63,298 bases of DNA from Amphimedon queenslandica (lineage: Eukaryota; Porifera; Demospongiae; Haplosclerida; Niphatidae). Each line of letters begins with the position of its first letter. Positions within the stretch are counted from its first letter, which is position 1. Under the pieces are notes generated by a model. The model had not been told where the DNA came from, made no database searches, and saw only the letters and a list, made by a program, of their open reading frames with translations. Below are positions 1 through 8,400 of the stretch, piece by piece. The position numbers and the translations under genes were made by a program. The stretch lies in NCBI RefSeq assembly GCF_000090795.2, contig NW_003546426.1, forward strand, positions 1-63,298, in the 5' to 3' direction.

Positions 1-281
1 TTTATATTTCTAGTACATAACTAGACTACATGCATTATTGACATCAAAAAGTATGTTATTACTTATGCAGTCCAGTAACTTAGCCCACAACGTACCCAAA
101 TCTGCATTCTCCACCCATATCCCCACCTATTCTATTATTCGTGCAAGCTGCCAAGCTTGAGGCCAAGCTAGTTCTATAGTAGTCCCATTGTTTTAGTTCT
201 ACGTAGTCTCTAAGAGTACTAACTGTACTTTATATGCTGTACTATATCATATCTATGCGCGTATCTATGACTATATATATA

Positions 282-1005
282 CATAGATATTATAGACTAC
301 GTAACCGGGATTGGAAACTGATGACGTCACGTGTACAGATTGTGTGATTATTAATGCATGAAATTGCATGAATTTGCATCAAAATGGTGAAAATCATGAA
401 GAATTGTTATGTTTGATGAGCCGTATTAATAATATACTGTGATGTAGCTGGTTCTAAGTAGCTTAATCGCATAAAGAAAATACCAGAGATCACGATGGTA
501 CCTTTCTCTTCGTGTCTCTATGCTTAGTTCGCTCGGGAGAGGTACAACAGATCGGCCGCTTTTTGGCATTATTTTGGTGGATTTCTGCTCTCAGTAATAT
601 GGCAGGCAGAACTAACCAGTCTATTCTCATGTAGCATGGCCTTGTGCATAGTTTTAATCATAAAATGACACTGGGGTAGCTAAAGCTTGTTTGTAGGAGG
701 GAGAATAAGACATTATATATCTCTTGTCACGGGGAGCGCACTTGCTTTAAACACCTGTTTTTACACAGCTAACACATTTTATTTTTATATCAAAGAAAAT
801 ATAAACATGTGCGTATATTATAAGAGCCCAAGTACAGGTGAAATAGCTTGCGGGGGACTTCACTAGAGACCATTCTTTCCGGCCATGTCAGGCATTTTCG
901 TCCGCCTCTCACTGTCACAGAGACTGTACCTGAATAGTTACATTGATTTGAATGGGATCACGTGATCTGTTTCCAATCCCGGTTACGTAGTCTATAATAT
1001 CTATG
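282..1005. mobile_element. MITE-like element with 37-bp terminal inverted repeats
   Basis: Bases 282-318 are the exact reverse complement of 969-1005; the shared arm runs from CATAGATATTATAGAC to GGGATTGGAAAC. The 724-bp element holds no ORF that looks like a transposase. It sits inside the stretch present in duplicated unit A and absent from unit B. A diverged third copy of the same terminus lies at about 1240-1292, so the insertion may be nested or may be a longer element whose true right end is there. Target-site duplication could not be assigned with confidence. Confidence 0.75.
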
Positions 1006-1321
1006 ATATATCTAACGCATGCGCACCAAAACAAACGTCTTAGTCCACTGTAGGATGTTAAGAAGTAGCTATAGAGCTAGATACCTTGTCATAAAACTGC
1101 CGGGTATTGTCTAGAAAGTCCCACAAAGTATTTTTAACAATCTCCATTCATCTCCATTGCGGAATTCAAATTTTACTATTAATAACCACAAATTAACCAG
1201 CTCTCGGCAAACTATACTAGGTTGGTTTCAATGTATAATGCGCTCACGTGATCCTTGTTTCCAATCGATCCTGTTCCGTGTATAATATCTATGGAAAAAC
1301 CGAGCGAAAACTACCTGCACT

Positions 1322-1327
1322 CACGTG
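1322..1327. promoter_or_regulatory. Palindromic E-box CACGTG, MRPL49-like copy A
   Basis: CACGTG lies 27 bp upstream of the predicted start codon and is kept at the same place (2885-2890) in copy B. This is a bHLH/bZIP-type site; conservation across the duplicates may only reflect their recent origin. Confidence 0.35.
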
Positions 1328-1353
1328 GTTAGTGGTTACTGGTTATTAAAACA

Positions 1354-2431
1354 ATGGCGTCGAAGTTGTATCATACTGGCATCCGTTTTAGTGCTCACAA
1401 TTCATTCAGGATGCAAGTAATACTCTTCAGAATCACACTGTTACCAACCATTAACTTCTAGACTATTCAATCACTCAATAGGAATCTGAGAAGTACTGCA
1501 TCACGTGAGATTCCATTAGCATTTTAAAGCCGGCACTATTTTGTGTTACTATTTTTAGATGCATTCTTTGTCAGAAGGATCAAAACTAATAATATACCAG
1601 CATACCTTGATTACAAAGGTATTGGAACAAGAACGTTGACAATAGTTAGAAAAATTGATGGATACACAGAGGTATGTGCATTCTAATTACTGAGAATTTT
1701 GTTCACACCTTTATTACTATAAGAGGAAGGCTTGCATGCTCTCTAGAAGAAAATTTTAAACTTAAAGTTCAAAATTTGACCACAGAGCATGGGGCTATAG
1801 TACATGGTGTCAAGAGTAGATAATAATTAGAGGAGAGCTATATGGTCTGTTGCATCAAGGCCTAGAAATGAGTATTCATTCACTCTGTGCTAATTTGCCA
1901 AAAAGCAATAGAAACAAGGGCAAGTAGGATTAAAATCTAAAATGAAATTCTACTCTTGTGACGCAAATTCTATTGTACATTGCATTTTTAATACCATCAT
2001 AAAAATTTAATTTTGATCAGAATCAATTTAAAATTTTGACACTGCTTAGAAGAAGCATGTATCATGTACAAATGTCGTTAAAATGTAAAATTTTTGCTTT
2101 CAATTTTTTGATGAAATTCGGCCAAAGATTGTGTACTATATAGCCTTTGGCCTGATTTTTAAGCAACTTTAAAAATTGAATATTGATTGGAATTAGCTCA
2201 AATTCTTAACGTAGCATAAGAACATGTATAATCAGAGAAAATGGATAATTAAATACCCTGTACTACAATGCTGGGTCTTTGGTTAAATTCGACTGGTCTA
2301 CTACTCTTCACTACTTTTATCTCTGCTTACATTGTATGACTGATGAACATGTATTTCTGTAGGTATCCAATGGTGGTAGGAGGGTCCAGTTGTTTGATGC
2401 TGATGGAGAGCAGGACGATGAAGACTGTTGA
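1354..2431 (+). CDS. MRPL49: MRPL49/Img2-like mitochondrial ribosomal protein, tandem copy A
   Basis: Predicted exons 1354-1416, 1482-1504, 1575-1671 and 2363-2431 join in frame to 83 residues. The core, residues about 25-57, reads KYCITRIKTNNIPAYLDYKG followed by TRTLTIVRKIDG. This fits the L49/Img2 signature (aromatic-x-V-x-R...N-[IL]-P-V-Y-x-D...G-x-[TR]-x-[LM]-T-x-IRK-[IV]-x-G) of the mitochondrial large-subunit protein. The N-terminus is basic, as in a mitochondrial presequence. The protein is about half the length of human MRPL49, and its acidic tail (VQLFDADGEQDDEDC) is unlike the usual C-terminus. The start of exon 3 was chosen because it keeps the frame; an acceptor 16 bases upstream would give DAFFVRR but does not fit the exon 1-2 phase. 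Family call moderate, exon 2 less sure. Confidence 0.5.
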
Positions 2432-2909
2432 ACTATTTCTTATAAGTACTACATAGTGCTGCAATACTTATTTCTATTTCTCGTAGATTATCTTTGTTTT
2501 ATAATTCTAGTTCTTGTACCATGTATATCTTATACCAAATTTTAGTTCTAGCTCTAAGTAAAAATAATTTTAGTAGCTGCATTTGCCCAATTACTTTTAG
2601 TTCCATTTTTAGTTCTAGTGTACCATGAGCCAAAAATTTATATTTCTACATTTTCTAGTACATAACTAGACTACATGCATTAATTATTGACATCAAAAAG
2701 TTATGCAATCCAGTAAGTCCACACCCAAATCTGCATTCTGCAATTCTCCACCCATATCCCAACCTATATTGGTGCAAGCTGCTAAAGCTCGAGGCCAAGC
2801 TAGTTCTGTAGTAGTCCCTCATTGTTTTAGTTCTCAGTACGTAGTCTCTAAAACCAAAAAACCGAGAGAAAACCTGTCTGCACTCACGTGGTTACTGGTT
2901 ATTAAAACA
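2432..2909. other. Spacer between the duplicated MRPL49-like genes
   Basis: Holds the 3' flank of copy A and, from about 2639, the start of unit B. An ORF over 2703-3017 runs through the promoter into exon 1 but its upstream part has no family support. No separate gene seen. Confidence 0.6.
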
Positions 2910-3994
2910 ATGGCGTCGAAGTTGTATCATACTGGCATCCGTTTTAGTGCTCACAATTCATTCAGGATGCAAGTAAAACTCTTCAGAATCACACTGTTAC
3001 TTACCATTAACTTTTAGACTATTCTATCACTCAATAGGAATCTGAGAAGTACTGCATCACGTGAGACACCATTAGCATTTTTAAGCCGGCACTATTTTGT
3101 GTTACTATTTTTAGATGCATTCTTTGTCAGAAGGATCAAAACTAATAATATACCAGTGTACCTTGATTACAAAGGTAGTGGGACAAGAACGTTGACAATA
3201 GTTAGAAAAATTGATGGATACACAGAGGTATGTGGATTCTAATTACTGAGAATTGTGTTCACACCTTTATTACTATAAGGGGAAGGCTTGCATGCCCTCT
3301 AGAAGAAAATTTTAAACTTAAAGTTCAAAATTTGACCACAGAGCATGGGCTATAGCTATAGTACATGGTGTCAAGACTCTAGAGTAGATAATAATTAAAG
3401 TGATCTGTTGCATCAAGGTGTAGACTGAAAGTCACATAGGATTCATTCACTCTGCTAATTTGCCAAAAAGCAATTGAAACAAGGGCAAGTAGGATTAAAA
3501 TCTGAAATGAAATTTTACTCTTGTGACACAAATTCTATTGTACATTGCATTTTTAATACTATCATAAAAAATTAATTTTGATTGGAATCAATTTAAACTT
3601 TCTACACTGCTTAGAAGCATGTATCACGTATAAATGTCATAAAAATGTAAAATTCTTGCTTTCAATTTTTTTGATGAAATTCGGCCAAAGATTGTGTACT
3701 ATATAGCCTTTGGCCTGATTTTTAAGCAGCTTTAATAATTGAATATTGATTTGAATTAGCTCAAATTCTTAACGTAGCATAAGAACATGTATAATCAGAG
3801 AAAATGGATAATGAAATACCCTGTACTACAATACTGGGCCTTTGGTTAAACTTGATTGGTCTACTACTCTTCATTACTTTTATCTCTGCTTACATTGTAT
3901 GACTGATGTGCATGTATTTCTGTAGGTATCCAATGGTGGTAGGAGGGTCCAGTTGTTTGATTTTGATGCAGAGCAGGACGATGAAGACAATTAA
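2910..3994 (+). CDS. MRPL49: MRPL49/Img2-like mitochondrial ribosomal protein, tandem copy B
   Basis: Same four-exon structure as copy A: 2910-2972, 3038-3060, 3131-3227 and 3926-3994, 83 residues, all splice sites kept. Changes from copy A are few: in the core, IPAYLDYKGIG becomes IPVYLDYKGSG, and the tail becomes FDFDAEQDDEDN. The valine in IPVY matches the family consensus better than the alanine of copy A, so B may be the ancestral or better conserved copy. Introns are also closely similar, including the last intron, which holds part of a dispersed repeat (about 3565-3780). Both copies look intact, and nothing in the sequence says which is expressed. Confidence 0.5.
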
Positions 3995-4913
3995 CTATAC
4001 CTTATTAGTACTATAGTGTTGTTCCATTTGTTTTAGCTCTAGTTTAACTAGTTCTTGTACATTATCTTTATTTTGTTCTTGTTGTACCATAGTACCAATA
4101 AGATTTAGTCCTAGTTCTAGTACAGCACCTTCAATAGCTCCAGACAGGTATTGGGTACAATTGCATATTCTTGACACCAAAATAAGCATACTTTTATATG
4201 TTATGCATTCATGCAACACAAAGATTGTGTACATTGCATCATATGAATGTAACGAGCACTAATTTATTGATCTACATATAGGATAGTGAGTTGGATGTGC
4301 CCAGCATTTCTGAAACTGGATGAGATTCAATATAATAATATTGATCAATCTATTAAAACAATAATGCATTTTGTAATTTTGACTGAAATTTTGCCTTTTT
4401 ATTGACCTGCACTAATGTTTTGTTGTTTAGTAATGACGTGTACCTTGTGTAAAGAAACTATAGCAGAAACCGGTTAATAAACACCTTCAACATAAATAGT
4501 GAGCATTCCTATTAGCTGAGGTGATATTGTTTACATATCCAACTTATGTTTGAGATAGTAAGTAATTGTAGCTAAAAGATTTTTGTAACCTAAAATTTTT
4601 GTGGACTATTTTTTTCTGAATGGATCATGGCTTATTAACTGAACTGGTATTTAATTTTCTCAAATTTTGCAAAAGAAGCAGAAAAATAATTATTGTCACA
4701 TATACCTTAGTTTTATTGGGTATTATGGTATGTTAATGTTTATAGTCATATAACAGGAAACAGAAACCTGTTGATTGACACTAGTCAACTGACGTCAAGA
4801 ACCATATATGAACAGGGTTAATAGTTGTTTGTCTTAGTTTTGTGAGCTTGTATAAAACTAGGAGCAACAGCTAAAATTTTAGTTTAACAATTATTGTTCT
4901 ACCTGGCAGCAAT
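3995..4913. other. Intergenic region and GPCR promoter
   Basis: About 0.9 kb without a convincing gene. The first about 120 bp resemble the 3' flank of copy A. Near the right end are a CRE-type TGACGTCA (4790-4797) and a TATA-like TATAAAA (4851-4857), 117 and 57 bp before the GPCR start codon. Confidence 0.5.
4790..4857 (+). promoter_or_regulatory. Candidate GPCR core promoter (CRE palindrome and TATA-like box)
   Basis: A full palindromic TGACGTCA at 4790-4797 is followed by TATAAAACTA at 4851-4860. The next ATG (4914) opens the GPCR. Spacing is plausible for a TATA promoter with a short 5' UTR, but both motifs are short and untested. Confidence 0.4.
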
Positions 4914-5852
4914 ATGGATATTCATGGTCTGAACTATACCCTTGGTGAAGATGTTAATGGTCCTCTACTAGCAGCTGCACTTGCTGTAGAAATGATTGCT
5001 GCATTGATCGTTAATACTTTTGTTCTTGTTGCTACTTTTTCTCAATGCAAATCCTTAAAGTTACCATCTACTATACTCTTTACTTCTCTGATTATGATAC
5101 ATTATGTAATAGCCCTCATATACATTCCATCTTGGCTCATATCAGCAGCATATGGAGAATGGATCTTTGGGAGTACAATACAAGTAAAAGAGGCAACCTG
5201 TAAATTTGCTGGATTCATACTGAATTACACTTTGCAAGTCAAAAGTTTTACACTAGCTGCTATATCTGTTGATCGTTGGTTATTCATTGTCAAGCCTATC
5301 TTTTACAAGCAATACATGAAAGCTAAACTAGCTGTGGTCCTGGCTGTTATTATTTGGATAGGGTCTTGTTTATCAGTAGCTACACCATTCTTTGGAATCG
5401 GAAATTACTTCTTTACAGAATTTGGATCTTGTGAACCTCAATTTTTAGGTGAATTAGGTTACAGTATCCTGATGCTAATATTCGTTTTAACTGCGCTATG
5501 CATTATCATAGTTACATCAATTTGGACGTGTTGTTTCACAAGAAGATTCATCCGGGAACATGCTCAATTAGCAGATGAGAGTGCATACGTGTCAAAGAAT
5601 AGAAGAATCATAGGAATATTTGGAGCAATGCTTGTTGCATATGGGGTATGCTATACTCCTGGTATTATTGTTATTATTGCCAGTCTGTTTTGTGATGTCA
5701 ATGCTGCAGCTTTTGCTGCAGTGTTGGTTTTTTTCCTGACAGTAATTATTATTAATCCAATCATCCAGTCAGTTTTTAGGCCTGATGTAAAGAAAGTGAT
5801 CGTTAAATTATGTGCAATGTGTCGAAAATTTCATCATTCTCCGGAGGCTTAA
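4914..5852 (+). CDS. Rhodopsin-like (class A) G protein-coupled receptor, intronless
   Basis: A single-exon ORF of 312 residues with seven hydrophobic segments, at about residues 18-42, 52-78, 97-119, 137-160, 182-205, 232-257 and 263-285. Class A marks: DRW at 120-122 in place of DRY after TM3, a Cys pair (C96 at TM3 and C173 in loop 2) for the usual disulfide, CYTP at 246-249 in place of CWxP in TM6, and NPIIQ at 281-285 in place of NPxxY. TM2 lacks the usual sodium-site Asp. An N-glycosylation site (NYT) lies in the short N-terminus. The ligand is unknown and no close family is recognisable; it may belong to a lineage-specific receptor expansion. Fold certain, specificity not. Confidence 0.85.
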   Translation: MDIHGLNYTLGEDVNGPLLAAALAVEMIAALIVNTFVLVATFSQCKSLKLPSTILFTSLIMIHYVIALIYIPSWLISAAYGEWIFGSTIQVKEATCKFAGFILNYTLQVKSFTLAAISVDRWLFIVKPIFYKQYMKAKLAVVLAVIIWIGSCLSVATPFFGIGNYFFTEFGSCEPQFLGELGYSILMLIFVLTALCIIIVTSIWTCCFTRRFIREHAQLADESAYVSKNRRIIGIFGAMLVAYGVCYTPGIIVIIASLFCDVNAAAFAAVLVFFLTVIIINPIIQSVFRPDVKKVIVKLCAMCRKFHHSPEA

Positions 5853-6245
5853 TGGACAAGTGGTCTTTAAAGATTGTGTACTGTTTAGGTAGTGACAAAA
5901 AAGACATTTCTGTTTTTTTGTTTTTAATAGTTTTAGAATATTTTCATTGTTAAAAATTACTATCAAATAGAGTACAAATTTTAGATTTCAGATCAGTTTT
6001 AGGAAGAGTATACATAATACCTTTAGGATCATGAGCTCTTGGCTTTAGTGCATCTATTTTGTGGATGCCTGACATAACAAAAAAGAGGCTGCATGAGCTT
6101 GCATATTTTTGTCTATACCTCTCAAGATACTAGTTATCTATATATGCACACAGTGTAGCATTTTAAAATTGGCTGGTTGGCTTTTATAAATTAATTTTAT
6201 AACTAAAGTAAATGAAGTAATAATTATGTGAGTTTATTATCAATT
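5853..6245. other. Intergenic spacer between convergent GPCR and DRC1
   Basis: The 3' flanks of two convergent genes. AT-rich, no ORF or repeat of note. Confidence 0.6.
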
Positions 6246-8327
6246 TCAATGTGTTCCTGTTGCAATAGGCATCATCATTACAGGAGGTACTTCTAATTCT
6301 TTGTTAACAGAGGAGTGCATGTACTGGTGCAGCAGCAGTCGTAGCTCACTATTCTGCTGACGTACACCTTCTGTCTCATTGAGCAACTTGGAACGAGTGG
6401 ACAGAATAGAATGATACTTTTCTAAACTGTCAGTAAGAGCAGTCCACATCTTTTTGTGCTCTTTCGGCAGGAGATTTGTCATATTGGACCAGAATGGGGT
6501 TTTCAATAATTCTTCTGTTCCATCACTACCATGGAGACCAAGGACTTTAAAATTGGATGCTTCATTGCTGGACGATGCATGTAACTGAGACTGACGAGTC
6601 TCTGTAAACTGCTTCAGAATGTGTGGAACTTGATTCGGATCAAAGATTTCAAAGTCCACAATTGGAGCATCATCGGAATCATCATCTTGAGTTGACTTGA
6701 CAAAGAACTTCATTAGCTCATTCACATCGTGCTCGCTGGTAACGTTCAAAGCCTTAAAAATTGAATCCAGTTTCATTAACATTTGCTCTTCTTTATCAAG
6801 CGGAGATAGCAAATGTGCCAGCTTTGACTCCAGTAGAAATGAACCCTCATTTGCAATAAGCTCTAAAATATGCTTCATGGTGGAAAATGGAAAACTTTTG
6901 TGACTTGTAGATGGCATGGCACTACCAGTAGCAGCTTCATCAGCATCACCTGGATCTGACAGGATTTGAGATGCATACATTGTTGCATTGCTGACGTCAC
7001 GATTCATCTGCATTAAAAATGGCTGAAGAGGACTTGCAGGTTGAGTTGGTGCTTGCCATTCCAGTCCTAGCTGCTGCTTATGAATTATTTCATCGATCTG
7101 GCAGACACTGCTACAAACACTTCGAATTCTTTCTTCATTCATTTGCCAAATGTCATAGAACCTCTTAGCATCAATCAATTGGAAGTGTTTGAATTTTTTC
7201 TGCAGTTCCTTATATTGCTCGATATTTTTTTGATATTCAGCCATTAAGGATTCAATTTCATCTCGGTTATGCTTTTCTTGCTTCGAGAGTTTTATGTGCA
7301 GGTTGTTAAGTACGTCTTGTAAACGAGTCAGTTTTCGCTTTTGCTGGCTGATTATAATCATGTTCTCTTCATCCCGCTTTTTTAATACTTGATAATTGTA
7401 CTCTAATTTCTCAGCATTTAACTGGAATGTAGCTTTCATTTGTTGAATCTGCTGCTGCAAGTGCTGTATGTCTGTTTCAAGCTTGATCTTTATTTCATTG
7501 AGCTCTTCGGCATTTCTCATACGAATGTGATTGATTTTAGCTTCATTCTCTTCAAGACGTTTCTCTCTAATTTCAATGTACTCTGACTCCTTTTCACTTC
7601 GTGTTTGCGTCATGTCTCGTATAGATGTGGTTTGCTTTTCAACTAGCTCTTGCCTTTCGAGAGAAAACGACTTTTCTATCTCATTTAGCTCTTCTTGAAA
7701 AGCTCGCACAAGAGAGCGTGCCTGCTCTTCCATTCTCTCAACCAACAGATCAACATCTTCTGCTTCCTTTTTAAGATGCTTCACAAATTGCTCATCTTTA
7801 AGCTTGAGGTCTTCTTCAAACTCATTGATAAGCTTGTTCTTTTCATCTAACATTTCGTCGCAGGATTTCTTCTGCTGTTGAATGAGAATATGAAGATCTT
7901 GTGGAACTTTTTCATTCTTGCTTTCAAAGTTAGTCCACTTCCTCATTATTTCATCAAATCTCTCAACAGCAGCATTAGCTTCTGCTTCAATCTTTTCTGA
8001 GCAAGCTTTCTTTGCCTCTGTCTCTTCTTGTCTCCTAGTAACTTCCCTGGACTCTCCAGCTACCAGAACTCCAGTCACTAGCTGATATCCATCAGAAACC
8101 AACTTCTTCAAACGTTCTTTACTTTTTAGAATCTGTTGTGAGCTTAATCTACCTTGCTCTGGGTCTGAGTCATCCTCTGGTGGTGTTTCTGGCCTTATAC
8201 CCAAAGCCCGACGTCTTGCATCTTCCAGTTTTACTTTCACACGGCTTCTTCTTTGCTGTTTTCTCTCTTCTGAACTGTCCAGGAGAGATGTGGTGTGTAA
8301 ACCAGGAGCCTTTGCTGTAGCGGACAT
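6246..8327 (-). CDS. DRC1: Dynein regulatory complex subunit 1 (nexin link, motile cilia)
   Basis: Uninterrupted 693-residue ORF, close to human DRC1 in length (about 740). DRC1 is a coiled-coil base-plate subunit of the nexin-dynein regulatory complex that links outer doublets in 9+2 cilia. The N-terminal part carries the family block EANAAVERFDEIMRKW (about 113-128), EKNKLINEFEEDLKLKDEQF (about 160-179) and LLVERMEEQARSLVRAFQEE (about 192-211), then long heptads to about residue 390 and a C-terminal domain containing the short conserved FKVLG block. The whole gene is one exon, whereas most other long genes here are split, so an old retroposition is possible. It is divergent from TAF6L over 73 bp; an RFX X-box lies 24 bp upstream of the start codon. 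Confidence 0.92.
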   Translation of the reverse strand: MSATAKAPGLHTTSLLDSSEERKQQRRSRVKVKLEDARRRALGIRPETPPEDDSDPEQGRLSSQQILKSKERLKKLVSDGYQLVTGVLVAGESREVTRRQEETEAKKACSEKIEAEANAAVERFDEIMRKWTNFESKNEKVPQDLHILIQQQKKSCDEMLDEKNKLINEFEEDLKLKDEQFVKHLKKEAEDVDLLVERMEEQARSLVRAFQEELNEIEKSFSLERQELVEKQTTSIRDMTQTRSEKESEYIEIREKRLEENEAKINHIRMRNAEELNEIKIKLETDIQHLQQQIQQMKATFQLNAEKLEYNYQVLKKRDEENMIIISQQKRKLTRLQDVLNNLHIKLSKQEKHNRDEIESLMAEYQKNIEQYKELQKKFKHFQLIDAKRFYDIWQMNEERIRSVCSSVCQIDEIIHKQQLGLEWQAPTQPASPLQPFLMQMNRDVSNATMYASQILSDPGDADEAATGSAMPSTSHKSFPFSTMKHILELIANEGSFLLESKLAHLLSPLDKEEQMLMKLDSIFKALNVTSEHDVNELMKFFVKSTQDDDSDDAPIVDFEIFDPNQVPHILKQFTETRQSQLHASSSNEASNFKVLGLHGSDGTEELLKTPFWSNMTNLLPKEHKKMWTALTDSLEKYHSILSTRSKLLNETEGVRQQNSELRLLLHQYMHSSVNKELEVPPVMMMPIATGTH

Positions 8328-8400
8328 GTTTTCGATTCAGTGTGCAATGTTGTCACCATAGTAACGACCGTATTTGTTCTAATTAATCATCATTTCTAAT
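8328..8400. promoter_or_regulatory. Divergent promoter DRC1/TAF6L with RFX X-box
   Basis: Only 73 bp separate the two start codons. GTCACC-AT-AGTAAC at 8352-8365 fits the X-box consensus GTNRCC-N0-3-RGYAAC exactly. RFX factors acting through X-boxes control ciliary genes in animals, which fits DRC1. TAF6L is not ciliary and presumably shares the open promoter. Confidence 0.75.

Larger units (their letters stand above)
1..3994. repeat. Tandem segmental duplication carrying two MRPL49-like genes
   Basis: Bases 1-215 are repeated almost exactly at about 2639-2850, and about 1293-2430 is repeated at about 2855-3994, including promoter, all four exons and the introns of a small gene. The units are in direct orientation. 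Unit A carries about 1.08 kb (about 215-1292) that unit B lacks, so this is an insertion in A or a deletion from B. Introns and exons are similarly alike, which points to a fairly recent duplication. Confidence 0.85.

Noticed and set aside
2703..3017. 104-residue ORF as an alternative protein
   Set aside because: Its first two thirds lie in the duplicated promoter region and show no family pattern; only its end overlaps exon 1 of copy B.
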